A stretch of DNA of 64,000 bases from Pseudomonas sp. MWU13-2100 (GCF_023242365.1 NZ_JALLIX010000028.1:1-64000); one strand, 5' to 3'; positions 50,913 to 60,651 are shown, numbered from the stretch's first letter. Notes: generated by a model from the letters alone, not told the origin. Numbers and translations: made by a program.

Positions 50913-51182
50913 ATGACATCCATGAAACGCCCTCGCCTGCAGGCTGTGCAGGCACACCCGGATTTCACGCTGAAGCTGACCTTTGTGAACGGGCAAGTTT
51001 TCGACCTGGATCTGAACGACGATATCAAGCACTACCCGGGCTTGAAGTCATTGCACGATTCCAAGGCATTCGCTGGCGCTGCCATTGGCGACGATGGCTG
51101 GACCGTTGAATGGACAGAACTGGATATTCAGATCGGGGCTGACACGCTGTACCTGGACGCCTTGGGGCGGCAAACCACCTAG
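50913..51182 (+). CDS. DUF2442 protein
   Basis: An 89-residue DUF2442 protein, a small family often paired with a DUF4160 protein in likely toxin-antitoxin modules. The family pattern is clear: KLTFVNGQVFDLDL, then YPGLKSLHDSKAFAGAAIGD, then WTVEWTELDIQIGADTLYLD. No DUF4160 partner was found on either side, so this copy appears to be alone. It is 88 bases after the DarG-like gene on the same strand. Confidence 0.85.
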   Translation: MTSMKRPRLQAVQAHPDFTLKLTFVNGQVFDLDLNDDIKHYPGLKSLHDSKAFAGAAIGDDGWTVEWTELDIQIGADTLYLDALGRQTT

Positions 51183-51231
51183 CCACTTTAGTGGTGACTG
51201 ACGCAGGCACGTATCAAAAAATCAGTCGTCC

Positions 51232-51397
51232 TCCCGCTCGTCCTTCACTCGGGTGGTCAGGAGTATGTCCAGTACCTTCATCACCGCCAGCACGGTGCTC
51301 AAATCAGGATCGCCTCTGTCGCAGAATGAACGAGCAGATGCTCCACGGACAGTCCCGAATCACGGGCAAATCGGCCAAGACTTTGTATGCGATCCAT
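51232..51397 (-). pseudogene. Frameshifted remnant of an addiction-module antitoxin
   Basis: The - strand frame MDRIQSLGRFARDSGLSVEH stops after LLVHSATEAILI, but the next frame continues DLSTVLAVMKVLDILLTTRV, which resembles the C-terminal end of HigA/RelB-type or XRE antitoxins (where an LSTVLKVMKAL-like helix is common). The two pieces meet near 51300, consistent with a small insertion or deletion. No matching toxin gene is beside it. Confidence 0.4.
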
Positions 51398-51430
51398 AAA
51401 CCCCACCCACCGTATGGCCGTGGTATGAAG

Positions 51431-51688
51431 TCAGGTATCCGAGTCGGATTGCTCCACTTGAGTTCTTATCCCAAATAACCGATCGGCTATCTGCCGGCCT
51501 CGCTCCAGCCCTTCAGCCGTCAACCAAATCGATTTGCTCTTGCTCACCGGATTGCTGATGAAACCGCGTTCATGTAATCGGTTCATGGTCTCGAAATCGA
51601 ATCCTTTCCAAGCATTGCCGTTATCAGCACTGAAGGTTGCCAATAGGGCAAGCACTGCTTCTTCAATCAGTTTATCGTCGTATTCCAT
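51431..51688 (-). CDS. DUF6429-family protein
   Basis: An 85-residue protein of the DUF6429 family, small proteins of unknown function found across proteobacteria. Typical features are IEEAVLALLATFS, AWKGFDFETMNRLHERGFIS and SKSIWLTAEGLERG, which together look like a compact helical domain with a short winged-helix feel. The ATG at 51688 is chosen because GGAG is eight bases upstream; another ATG lies two codons earlier but too close to it. Confidence 0.75.
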   Translation of the reverse strand: MEYDDKLIEEAVLALLATFSADNGNAWKGFDFETMNRLHERGFISNPVSKSKSIWLTAEGLERGRQIADRLFGIRTQVEQSDSDT

Positions 51689-51694
51689 GATCAT

Positions 51695-52105
51695 TACTCC
51701 GCTCGTACTCTTTTAAGCTCATCGTAAAGCCTGCTCCTACAGGTCCGAGTCTCGCAGGCAGGGTGGTGTTTTACCTTTAGAGTGCAGGATAGCGGCATTG
51801 ACCGAAACGTCATCTGTTACAGGAAAGGGCTGATCCAACGAGGTCGACTGAACACCTCCAGCCTTGGGCAAGATCGTTAACTATCACACCGAGACCGTCT
51901 GTCGCCCGACGCCCTCGCTGAGCGTCAGCATTTTGGATCAAGAAAGAAATCTCCTACGTGTCGCTGAAATTCGATTCCAGCGACACGTTCTTCTTTCATG
52001 TCGTCGCCAGCGACATACCAGCGGAGCCCGTCACCATGCCAGCTTCCGAGAGCTGAGCATTTGGTCAGCTGGTTGCTGACCAAATAAAAATCACAAAAGA
52101 AAAAC
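51695..52105. other. Gene-poor stretch between DUF6429 and AbiE genes
   Basis: About 410 bases without a secure gene. Part of the + strand near 51945-52055 reads EISYVSLKFDSSDTFFFHVV followed by ASDIPAEPVTMPASES and a stop. It looks protein-like but has no start or known relative, so it may be a gene remnant. A small CCTGCTCCTACAGG repeat-like piece lies near 51727. Confidence 0.4.
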
Positions 52106-53068
52106 TCAGAGCGTGCAAATCAAATGTTCAGCATAACGGCGGAACGCAGCGTAAACCTCATCAAAGCCTGGACGCACCGACCCAAATATCAGCGGAATCA
52201 ACCTTGAGTCGTATTGACCACGAACTATATCGTCCGACGCAATCTGGTTGAGTGCACGTTGCATGACGCCCTTCGGATCGTCTGCAAACGCAGGATACTG
52301 CCGACCGAACTCAATCCCATCAAACTGCACCAGACTCTTGAAGCCAGCAGCCGCCCGCTCGCCAACGGCAGGATCTGCAAGACCAATGCAATACACATCG
52401 TAAAGATGCCTGACCAACGTTTCATCCCAGGCCTGAAGCATTGCGCCTGCACGATGCTGGGAATAACGGCGCAGAAAAGAAATGACCTTCTCCGCCAGTG
52501 TCTCCTCCACGGCTACACAAGGAATATCACCCAGCGGCTCGGACCGCCCGGCAAGACGATTTACCAGATATTCCAACGGTTGCTGAGCCAATTCAAATTG
52601 CGGGGCGCGTGCCGTCAACTCAAGACTCAAGTAGGGGCGCAAACTGGCATCATGTGGATACTGCGGTGAGTATTGCCAACGGCTGGCTAGATACTTGTTC
52701 TCGTTTCGAGCGGTGCGCCCCTCCGCAATTTCGACGAAGCCAACTCCAGTGAGAGACGCTGAAACCTCATCCCTCAGTTGACCAAGATGTCGCCTCTGCG
52801 CTGACGTGCCCCAGGTATTGGGCTCATCCAGGACCATCTTCAAATCAACGTCTTCGGACATACGTTCGATCAGTCGATAAGCCTTCGACAGACTCGTGCC
52901 ACCGCAAAACACCAGCCGAACGCCAGGAAACTTCAAGCCCATCAAGGCTTGCAAAGCGTCAGTCACATGGATGTCTTTTTCAAGGATGCTGGCTGTGAGC
53001 AAGCCAACATCAACCTCGGCCAGCACCGCATCAATCAGCTCGGCCTGCTCAGGCGCAATGGTTTTCAT
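52106..53068 (-). CDS. AbiEii-type nucleotidyltransferase toxin
   Basis: A 320-residue nucleotidyltransferase of the AbiEii/AbiGii family, toxins of type IV toxin-antitoxin and phage-abortive systems. The nucleotidyltransferase signature is LVFCGGTSLSKAYRLIERMS followed by EDVDLKMVL (Gly-Gly-Thr-Ser plus Asp-x-Asp). VAVEETLAEKVISFLRRYSQ and ETLVRHLYDVYCI are also typical. It would add nucleotides to tRNA or other acceptors and stop growth. Its start overlaps the antitoxin gene by 20 bases. The key residues are intact. Confidence 0.9.
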   Translation of the reverse strand: MKTIAPEQAELIDAVLAEVDVGLLTASILEKDIHVTDALQALMGLKFPGVRLVFCGGTSLSKAYRLIERMSEDVDLKMVLDEPNTWGTSAQRRHLGQLRDEVSASLTGVGFVEIAEGRTARNENKYLASRWQYSPQYPHDASLRPYLSLELTARAPQFELAQQPLEYLVNRLAGRSEPLGDIPCVAVEETLAEKVISFLRRYSQHRAGAMLQAWDETLVRHLYDVYCIGLADPAVGERAAAGFKSLVQFDGIEFGRQYPAFADDPKGVMQRALNQIASDDIVRGQYDSRLIPLIFGSVRPGFDEVYAAFRRYAEHLICTL

Positions 53069-53456
53069 AAGTCACGTAACGCCCACCAAAACCAAGCTTG
53101 CGGTTGATACGACGAGAACCCGTGTCCAATACGATGCCTGCTGGCAGTTGCAAGGTATCGCCCGCGTTGTATTCACGTACCGCACGCCCGGCTTGGGTCT
53201 TCACACCGAGCTTCTGTAAAACCAGTGGTGCCAGCACCTCAAGCGGACGAATCGGGATCGGCTTACCCGTCAGAACACTGGGCTTTGCCTTTGCAAAGAC
53301 GCCCACACCCAGTTTGACCAATACGCCATTGGAGATCAGATGACGCAAGGCACGAGACAACTGCGCTGGGCTACCGAAGTCGGAAAACTCGGAGCGCAAA
53401 AAAACCTCGTCCTTTCGCAGGGCGATGGATCTTTTCAGACGGTCTTCGATAAGCAT
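53049..53456 (-). CDS. AbiEi/DUF6088-type antitoxin
   Basis: A 135-residue protein with a winged-helix N-terminal domain (DEVFLRSEFSDFGSPAQLSR, then GVLVKLGVGVFAKAKPS) and a C-terminal AbiEi-like part (GVKTQAGRAVREYNAGDTLQ). It belongs to the DUF6088 family, the usual partner of AbiEii nucleotidyltransferases. It precedes and overlaps the toxin gene and should repress the pair by binding repeats in the promoter. The upstream DNA is AT-rich and contains TGTTTAAT and ATCAAACA flanking an ATAATATTT core near 53503-53527. Confidence 0.85.
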   Translation of the reverse strand: MLIEDRLKRSIALRKDEVFLRSEFSDFGSPAQLSRALRHLISNGVLVKLGVGVFAKAKPSVLTGKPIPIRPLEVLAPLVLQKLGVKTQAGRAVREYNAGDTLQLPAGIVLDTGSRRINRKLGFGGRYVTYENHCA

Positions 53457-53613
53457 GGCTTACTCCCGAGGTATCACCTAGCCATAAAAACAAGCTAACT
53501 ATTTGTTTAATATAATATTTATCAAACAGACAGTGATCACCGGCTTTCAGTATAAACCAGAGTGGGTAGAACTCCTCGTACGCTCGTCAGGACGTATAAA
53601 AATTCCCTCACAC

Positions 53614-54432
53614 CTATGGGTAACTAAACCGCCTAGCCAACGTCAGCTCCCCCGGTGCCCGCATCGGCACAATGAACGACTCCATCTTCTCGTTCACCGT
53701 CCCCTCTTCCGTGATCACCGTGACCTTCGCCGTGGTCAGAGGCTGCACGGCATTCTCCTGCCCGCCGCTCTCGTCATCGTCACTGCGATAACCGCCACCG
53801 AAGTAGTTCACATAGATCAGGTACTGGCCCTTGATCGGTGCGGGCATGGAGAAAATCTCCGGACCGTAGCCGGTGGTCACATCCACATCCAACGCCGCAC
53901 CATTCGGAGCGACCCGGTCGCCGTACCAGATATGCGCACCATCCGGCGTCACCACATGCAAATCCAGGTCAGTGCCGTCCGTATCCCACGACAACAGAAT
54001 CCGCAACTTGGCCGGGGTCGCCCCGCCGCCCACATTGAGAAACTGCACCCGCTTGCGCTGCTGCCCATCCGGGCTGCGCACTTCAACGCTATTACTGCCA
54101 GTGGGAAACGAAAACGGTCGATCAAAATTCCCCGACTCATCGATCTTCAACGGCATGCTCACGCCATTGACGATCAGATTCCCCGGCATCCTGGCGCTCT
54201 TCGGTGCGCCCTTGATCATGCCCCAGATCCGCGCCGTATCCGCCTGGCCCGCCGGGGTGTTAACCGACGAGGCCGGGTAGTTGACGGTCTGGCGGAAGTG
54301 TTCGCCGTCCGGCGAGCCGGCATGCCAGCCGCCCTTGGGCGTGTCCAGCTGGATGCCGCTGTCGGCATGGGCCGCGTTCAGCACAACCAGGGCGCCGAGG
54401 AACAGGACAACGGTGGAGATGCGCAATTTCAT
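53614..54432 (-). CDS. yfaP: DUF2135 / YfaP-like secreted protein, distal copy
   Basis: A 272-residue periplasmic protein. A Sec signal is present (ISTVVLFLGALVVLNAAHA). The body shows LNVGGGATPAKLRILLSWDT, then TDLDLHVVTPDGAHIWYGD and GQYLIYVNYFGGG, all hallmarks of DUF2135, a beta-rich domain found in YfaP of E. coli. It is the last gene of the yfa operon and lies three bases after the DUF2300 gene. A related gene (63239) opens the operon. The role is unknown; linkage suggests a partner of the alpha-2-macroglobulin. Confidence 0.9.
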   Translation of the reverse strand: MKLRISTVVLFLGALVVLNAAHADSGIQLDTPKGGWHAGSPDGEHFRQTVNYPASSVNTPAGQADTARIWGMIKGAPKSARMPGNLIVNGVSMPLKIDESGNFDRPFSFPTGSNSVEVRSPDGQQRKRVQFLNVGGGATPAKLRILLSWDTDGTDLDLHVVTPDGAHIWYGDRVAPNGAALDVDVTTGYGPEIFSMPAPIKGQYLIYVNYFGGGYRSDDDESGGQENAVQPLTTAKVTVITEEGTVNEKMESFIVPMRAPGELTLARRFSYP

Positions 54433-54435
54433 GGC

Positions 54436-56082
54436 CTATTCCAGTAACAGGTGACGGGCAAGCCCTTCGACGTAATCTTCGTCCTGGCCATTCGGATGGG
54501 CCTCGAACGCCAGGTGCAGGTATTCATGGGTCAGGTCGAGGCGGTCCTGCTGGGTCAGCACGCCGCGCACATAGATGCGTTGGCGCTCGCGGTCGACGTA
54601 AGGCCGACCGTAAGACACCCGACAAACAGCAAACTGGCTCAATTCGTTATAGCCGACTTCCTGGTCCAGACGCTGACGCCACACGCGACGCTGTTTCAGC
54701 AGCCATTCCTGCGCTGCCGGCAACGGCTCACACGAAGCCACCGGGTTGTCCCAGCGGCTCAGGCTCGCACGCGGATAGGCGTGCTGGAGGATCTGGTCGT
54801 AACGCTCGCCACCACTGGCCTGTTCCACCGCCTGTTGCCAGGACAGCTTGTCCGGGCCGGCTTGATCCGAGTGGTAGGTCACCGGACTGCCCGCCAACAC
54901 CAGGTCGCTGGTCCAGGCCGCGATACCCCGAGCTTCGGCAGTGGCCGGACGTGGAGCAACGCGCTGACGGCCGCTGCTGTCATCGATACTCAGGCAGTCG
55001 CCGCTACGGCCAGCGTTCTGCAACAGGTAGGTGCGGATCGCCACGGCCAGGGCCTTGGCGGCTTCGACCGGTTCAGTCTTGGCTTCGCGTTGCAGAACAC
55101 GGGCGACATATTCCTCGCGGTCCAGCCGCGCCACCAGTTGTGGCTGACCGGCGTTCTGCAACAGAAAGAGTTCGCCCGCACTTTCGATATCCAATTGGTT
55201 GCCATTGGCGAAGTCGACCCGATAGTGGCCTTGCAAGGCACCGTTGGGAGCGGCTTGGCCATCAGCACGGGTAACACCTTTCAGCGGATAACGGGAAAAC
55301 AGATCGACCTGCACGCAGCGCCCGGCATCCTCGGATGACGGCGACGGCAAGAAGCTACCCAGCACATCCGAGTAGTGCCGCAGCACCATCTGGCTGGTAC
55401 CGCGTCCCCCCACCCAAAGTGGTGTGCCGTCCTCCAGCCAACCGGCAAAACCACCCTGCCGTGACTTCGCGTCCCGGTCGCCGAGCCAGCTCCAGGTCTT
55501 GACCCGCACGCGCCCGCCGAGCAGCCCCACCGCCTGACCATCGGCGGCATTGAGTACCACGTCCAGCAGCAGTTTACGCGCCGTGTCCTGAGCGGGCAGC
55601 GTGCGCAGCGCTTCCAACAATTGCACCACCGGGACACGGGTTTGCGGTTGCAGTTGGTTGAAACTCAGTAGCCAAGCGGGCGCCTGCCGTGCCTGCCAGT
55701 AAGCGCGCCATTGACCGTCATCGATCTTCAAACGCTTGGGATCAAAGTACAAACCACAGGAACGGACCAAGGCAGCATCCCGGGCAATACTGCCGCCCGG
55801 GGTGCAGCAATAGACTTCCTCGTGATCCTGCCCATGACAATCGTAGGCAGGCTCTTTCTGGTCGGTGTCCACCAACCAGGCATAGACGAAGAGTTTCCAC
55901 AGGCTGCCCAACGGCGTTTGCAGATCCGCCGGCAACGGCTCGCGGTTGAGCACCTGGGTGGTGTTCAACTGCACCAGCTCATAACCGTCGGAGGTTTTCC
56001 AAGCCAGGCGCAAGGGCGCTTCCTCTGCCGTCGCCAGCAGAGGAATGAGGCACAACAGTAGCCAGGCCAGTCGGCGGGTCAT
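54436..56082 (-). CDS. yfaQ: DUF2300 / YfaQ-like protein with SpoIID-like and HEYLH metallopeptidase motifs
   Basis: A 548-residue exported protein. The signal peptide is MTRRLAWLLLCLIPLLATAE; the ATG at 56082 begins it and is one base past the stop of the preceding gene. A SpoIID-like stretch (EEYVARVLQREAKTEPVEAA, then ALAVAIRTYLLQNAG), typical of peptidoglycan-acting proteins, lies in the middle. The C-terminus has a zinc-type HEYLH followed by EDYVEGLARH. The domain layout matches E. coli YfaQ (DUF2300). The presence of these two motifs suggests a role in cell-wall handling. Confidence 0.85.
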   Translation of the reverse strand: MTRRLAWLLLCLIPLLATAEEAPLRLAWKTSDGYELVQLNTTQVLNREPLPADLQTPLGSLWKLFVYAWLVDTDQKEPAYDCHGQDHEEVYCCTPGGSIARDAALVRSCGLYFDPKRLKIDDGQWRAYWQARQAPAWLLSFNQLQPQTRVPVVQLLEALRTLPAQDTARKLLLDVVLNAADGQAVGLLGGRVRVKTWSWLGDRDAKSRQGGFAGWLEDGTPLWVGGRGTSQMVLRHYSDVLGSFLPSPSSEDAGRCVQVDLFSRYPLKGVTRADGQAAPNGALQGHYRVDFANGNQLDIESAGELFLLQNAGQPQLVARLDREEYVARVLQREAKTEPVEAAKALAVAIRTYLLQNAGRSGDCLSIDDSSGRQRVAPRPATAEARGIAAWTSDLVLAGSPVTYHSDQAGPDKLSWQQAVEQASGGERYDQILQHAYPRASLSRWDNPVASCEPLPAAQEWLLKQRRVWRQRLDQEVGYNELSQFAVCRVSYGRPYVDRERQRIYVRGVLTQQDRLDLTHEYLHLAFEAHPNGQDEDYVEGLARHLLLE

Positions 56083-56083
56083 G

Positions 56084-59000
56084 TTATTCGACCGTAATCT
56101 GCCCAAGCGCAGGTTTCTGCTCCTGAGCCTGATGCTCTGGCGCATAGATCTGGCTGAAACGCGCCGGCGGCAACTTGAACTGGCCCTTCTGCGAGAAGCG
56201 GATCAGATGGCGCAAGCGCACCTCACCGTTGAGGCTGTTGACCGGTACACCGTAAGCCATCTGCCCAGGTTCGAAGTGCGCCTTCTCCAGCGGCGTGGCT
56301 TCGGCACCGGCCAACCCGGCAAGGTTGACGCCCCAGGTGGTGCGCTCAACGTCCGCACCCGGCGGCAACGGCACTTCGAGCATGCCGTAGCGCAACGGTT
56401 TGGGGCTCTTGGTGCTGAGGATCACTTCGTCCAGGTAGAGGCTGTCGCTGGACAACGGTTTGTCACCCACGGCCTTGAGGCTGAAGGTGTAGGCGTCATC
56501 ACCCGGCACCAGTTCCAGCAGGCGACGCTTGATCTGCACCGGCAGGTCGTCCGGGACTTTCTGCTGGCTGAGGTAGCTCAGTTTGGCCCGCAATGGACGT
56601 TCCTGTGCACCGCTCACGGTCAGCACGCTCGGCACACCCGGGCCCTGCCATTGCCAGTAGTTTTCACCCGTCCCGCCCTGCCGCGCTTGCCAGCCTTCGC
56701 CCGGGGTCAGGGTGACCGTTTTCGGGGCCTGCTCGACACTGCGTTGCAGCCAGGTCAGGGCCAGCGCACGTTCCAGGGTCGATTGCTGCGGCAACAGACG
56801 TTGCAACAGGTCCTGGGCCAGGTCGGCGTTGAACGGTTTGATCGATAGGTTCAAGGCGCTGGCGAACGGCTGCGAACTGGCCCCTAGGCGCTGTTCGGCC
56901 GCGGGCAGTTGTTTGCTGAAGGCATCCGGCAAGGCAACTTTGCTCTGACGGGCCAGGGCGGCGGTCAGTACCCGCGCACTGGCCAGGCCCAAGGCCGAAT
57001 CCGGTGCGCTCATGATCACGCTGTCCTGGCCGTCGTCCATCAGGTTGGCGTCGGCGCCCTCGCCGGCTTTCGCCAGTTCGTTCATCAGCCCAGTCAACAG
57101 CGTGTTCACCGGCAGCTGCATATCCTTGGCGAACGACAGCACCAGCGCCCGTTGCAGCAATGGCGTGACGGCGGCCTGTTTGCCGTAGACATCCAGCACC
57201 CGCTGCCAGTGGTCCGGCGGCAAGCTGATACCCAGCGCCTTGCTGGCATGCCAGTCGGCGTAATAGGCGTAACCGGTGAGGAAGGCGTCCGGGGTGACAT
57301 CTTCACCCCACCAGGTAAACCAGGCATCCGGCCCGGCCATCGAAACCAGACGCAGGCGGCTGTTCTGCATGATCAGACGCAGACGGTCGCGCACCTGGGC
57401 GTTGGCCGACAGCGCCGGGTAGGCGATGCTCAACGGCAGCAGTTGGCTGGCAGTCTGTTCAACACCGCCGTAGGGGTAGCTGAGCAGATCATCGAGGTTG
57501 GCGCGGAACAGCGCTTGCGGGCTGTCGTCGAGGCGCAGGCGAATATCGCTGGCGTCCGCCGGCAGGCTCAGCGGGGTGTCGCCGCTGGCTACGCTGAGGC
57601 TCTGGCTCTGTGTCACTTGCCAGCCGTCACCCACTGCACTCAAGCGTACCGCCAGGGCATCCTGGGATTTGCCATCCTGTTGCAGCTCGGCACTCCAGTC
57701 GCCACTGCTCAGCTGGGTCGCCGGCAACGGGATGTAGTTGATGCCTTTGTTCAGCGACAGCGGCAGACGCTGTTCCTGGCCGGCATAACGAATCACCAGT
57801 TCGGCCTTGACCGGCTTGTCGGCCTGGCTGAAGGCGAACAGGCCAAGCTTCGGCTGGTCGCCGCTGCGGAAGTGGGTCGGGCCGCTCCATTTCAGGTACA
57901 GCGGTTTGTCCGAACGAATGAACTGGTTCTTCTGCCCCACTTGCCCGGCATCGGCGATGGCCCGGGCGGTGATGCGCCAGCGGGTCAGGGAGTCCGGCAT
58001 GCGGAAGGTGAAGCGCACCTTGCCGTTGGCGTCGGTGACCAGTTCCGGCTGCCAGGCGGCGGTGTCGACGTCTTCACGACGCGGCCGCTCCAGCACTTTC
58101 ACCCCACGTTCGCTGCGGTTGGCCTTGCCCGGCGCGCCCGGGCTGCCCGGCAATGCCACGTCGTAGCTGATAAACGACAGGCTGGCGCTGGTGCGCACGT
58201 TGTTGCGCCGTGGATGGTAGAAGAACTGGTCGATGCTCGGCGCCACTTCCGGCTGCAGCGCGTAGATCATTTCATCCACCACGCTGACGGTCAGGTGCGC
58301 CGGGATCGGCTTGCCGGCGAACTGGGTGGTCAGGTCCACCGAGACGGTGTCACCCGGTTGGTAGCTGTCCTTGTCGGTGGCGATAGCCACCTCGATCTGC
58401 GGCGTGGTGACCTTGAGGCCAGCGTTCTGGAAGCTGTATTCGCCGCCCTTGGTGTAGAGCACCGAGAAGGTCAGGTTGGGCGCGTAGTTGTCCTTCACCG
58501 GAATCCGCGCACGGTATTGCGTGTCGCTGATTTTTTCCAGGCGCAACCAATCGCCGCCCTTGGACAGTAATGCGGTAGCTTCGACCTTGTCGCGTTCCAG
58601 CGAGAGCAGCGCGTCGGTGACCGGCTCCGGGAAGGTGATCAGCGCCAGGGCTTCATCACCGGCCTGGTACTCGGGCTTGTCGAGGAGGATTTCCACGGTG
58701 CCGGGCACGGCTTTCACGCCATCGCCGGTCACCGAATGGCCAGTGGCGCCAAGGATGCGCTCGTGATCGTCCTTGAGCGACAGGTTGTAGGTGCCGGGAC
58801 GGTCGAAGGTGACGCTGAAGCCTTTGTCGTTGGCCGCCAGCTTGCCGCCACCGGTGGACTGGTCTTCCAGGCGGACCCAGCTATAGGTGCTCGGCGTGCC
58901 GGCATTGGGCTGGGCGACAGTGGACTCGCTGGCATAGCCGAACGCGACCTTCTCGCCGGTCGCACTGAAGCGCTGCGGCGCCGACAGGCGATAGCGGGCC

Positions 59001-60640
59001 GCGCCACGCTCGATCAGAATTTCCTTGGTGGTCTTGACCCGATACGCCGCGCCATCGCTGGCAAACACGGTAAGCATGTAACGGCTCGGTTTTTCCGCCG
59101 CCGGCAGGTCAAGCACGGCCTGGCCCTTGTCGTCGGTGGTCAGTTCGGTGCTGGTCAGTTCCACCGGGAATTGCCCGAGGTATTGCAGCTCGTTGTCAAC
59201 CATCGACAGTTGCTGGGCACGCAGGCTCAGTTGCACGCGGGCATCGGCCACCGGCTTGCCGTCCGGGTAAAGCAACAGCAATTTGCCCTTGATCGGCTCG
59301 CCAGTGCGGAAGTCCTGCTTGGCCAGGTCCATGGAGATTTCAAAGTGCGGCTTGATGTACTCGGCGACGCGGAAGGCGCTGCTGTAGGTCTGGTCGCGGT
59401 AGTTGAAACGCAGTTCGTAACCGCCGGCCACGGCGTTGTCCGGCAGTTGGAAGCGGCCCTGGGCACCGGACTTGGCGTCCAGGTTCAGGTCCAGGGTCTG
59501 CAAGGTGGTGCCGGTGGCATCCAGCACGCTGACGCGCACCGGGGCGGTGGTCGGGTTGACCGAGTCGCGGGCGTTCTTGAATTCGCGACCGACGATCTTC
59601 ATCGACACCCAATCCCCCGGCCGGTACAACGGCCGGTCGGTGAAGGCGTAGAGCTTGGTGTCGTAGATTTCGCTGTCGTAATAGAAGTTCTCGGAGACGA
59701 ACACACCGCCCTCGTCGTCCTCGCCGATCATGAACGAGCGCTCCGGGCTGACGTGCTTGAGGCGCAGCAGGCCATCGGCATCGGTCTCGCCGCTGCTCAT
59801 CACGCCCAGGCCGTCGGTCCACAGCACCTTGACCTTGGGCACCGAGCTGCCTTCATGCTTGCGTGCCGCCCAGACCAGCAGTTCGTCGCCGGCAATCTTG
59901 CTCACGGCCACGGTGTTGGAGACGAACACCACGGTGGTCGCGCGGTATTTGCCGATCAGCGCTTCCACCAGGTACAAACCCGGCTTGAGTTTGCCCAGCG
60001 GGATATAGACGTTACCGGGAGCAACGCTGATGAACTGGCTGGAGGAGCCGGCCAGGTCGACGCCCTTCGGCGGTTGGATCGGCTTGGCGTCCCACAGCGG
60101 GTAGCGGAACTGGCTGACCATTGGCAGGCCGGGCAGCGGCGCGTATTGCGGGTGGTTGTCATACGGGGTCGGCGCGACGATGGCCTGGCCCATTTTCAGT
60201 TCCGGCACTTCCTCGGTCACTTGCTTGCGCGACTCGTAGGAGAACGCCCGCTGCATCACCCGACGGGATTTGCGGTACCAGTTGTCCCACAGGTAGGCCA
60301 GGGTGTTGGACAGCCCTTCGCCCTTGAACTGGCCGTCGCTGACCACCCGGTGCAGGTTCTTCTGGCGTTTGAGGAATTCCAGCGGCTGGTCGATGCGGTA
60401 CACGCGGATATCCGCGCCGCCGTAAGGCTCCATGCGGAAACGCCGGTAGTCGCGGCCCGGCGCTTCGAGGCGGACCAGGGCCTGCTCGTCGCTGGCGAAG
60501 CTGCTGTCGGCCAGCAGGAAGAAACTCTCGCCGGCCACCGGCGTGTAGTTGCTCGGCGGCACCGCGTCATCGGCGGCAGCGGCGACAACCGGCAGCAGCA
60601 CGGCCAGGGCGAAAACCATTCGGGAAAACAGACGCTTCAT
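56084..60640 (-). CDS. yfaS: Alpha-2-macroglobulin family protein, YfaS type
   Basis: A 1,518-residue periplasmic protein of the bacterial alpha-2-macroglobulin family, which traps proteases. A Sec signal peptide (MVFALAVLLPVVAAAA) is present with no lipobox, so it is not a lipoprotein. The MG-like beta domains can be recognised (FTDRPLYRPGDWVSMKIV; PGDTVSVDLTTQ), and the A2M domain appears in RFTFRMPDSLTRWRITARA. At the thioester position the sequence is YGGVEQTASQ rather than the usual CLEQ, so the reactive Cys is missing and it cannot form a thioester. That is also the case in E. coli YfaS as opposed to YfhM. The start at 60640 begins the signal peptide. Confidence 0.93.
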   Translation of the reverse strand: MKRLFSRMVFALAVLLPVVAAAADDAVPPSNYTPVAGESFFLLADSSFASDEQALVRLEAPGRDYRRFRMEPYGGADIRVYRIDQPLEFLKRQKNLHRVVSDGQFKGEGLSNTLAYLWDNWYRKSRRVMQRAFSYESRKQVTEEVPELKMGQAIVAPTPYDNHPQYAPLPGLPMVSQFRYPLWDAKPIQPPKGVDLAGSSSQFISVAPGNVYIPLGKLKPGLYLVEALIGKYRATTVVFVSNTVAVSKIAGDELLVWAARKHEGSSVPKVKVLWTDGLGVMSSGETDADGLLRLKHVSPERSFMIGEDDEGGVFVSENFYYDSEIYDTKLYAFTDRPLYRPGDWVSMKIVGREFKNARDSVNPTTAPVRVSVLDATGTTLQTLDLNLDAKSGAQGRFQLPDNAVAGGYELRFNYRDQTYSSAFRVAEYIKPHFEISMDLAKQDFRTGEPIKGKLLLLYPDGKPVADARVQLSLRAQQLSMVDNELQYLGQFPVELTSTELTTDDKGQAVLDLPAAEKPSRYMLTVFASDGAAYRVKTTKEILIERGAARYRLSAPQRFSATGEKVAFGYASESTVAQPNAGTPSTYSWVRLEDQSTGGGKLAANDKGFSVTFDRPGTYNLSLKDDHERILGATGHSVTGDGVKAVPGTVEILLDKPEYQAGDEALALITFPEPVTDALLSLERDKVEATALLSKGGDWLRLEKISDTQYRARIPVKDNYAPNLTFSVLYTKGGEYSFQNAGLKVTTPQIEVAIATDKDSYQPGDTVSVDLTTQFAGKPIPAHLTVSVVDEMIYALQPEVAPSIDQFFYHPRRNNVRTSASLSFISYDVALPGSPGAPGKANRSERGVKVLERPRREDVDTAAWQPELVTDANGKVRFTFRMPDSLTRWRITARAIADAGQVGQKNQFIRSDKPLYLKWSGPTHFRSGDQPKLGLFAFSQADKPVKAELVIRYAGQEQRLPLSLNKGINYIPLPATQLSSGDWSAELQQDGKSQDALAVRLSAVGDGWQVTQSQSLSVASGDTPLSLPADASDIRLRLDDSPQALFRANLDDLLSYPYGGVEQTASQLLPLSIAYPALSANAQVRDRLRLIMQNSRLRLVSMAGPDAWFTWWGEDVTPDAFLTGYAYYADWHASKALGISLPPDHWQRVLDVYGKQAAVTPLLQRALVLSFAKDMQLPVNTLLTGLMNELAKAGEGADANLMDDGQDSVIMSAPDSALGLASARVLTAALARQSKVALPDAFSKQLPAAEQRLGASSQPFASALNLSIKPFNADLAQDLLQRLLPQQSTLERALALTWLQRSVEQAPKTVTLTPGEGWQARQGGTGENYWQWQGPGVPSVLTVSGAQERPLRAKLSYLSQQKVPDDLPVQIKRRLLELVPGDDAYTFSLKAVGDKPLSSDSLYLDEVILSTKSPKPLRYGMLEVPLPPGADVERTTWGVNLAGLAGAEATPLEKAHFEPGQMAYGVPVNSLNGEVRLRHLIRFSQKGQFKLPPARFSQIYAPEHQAQEQKPALGQITVE

Positions 60641-60651
60641 GGGAGACCCGT

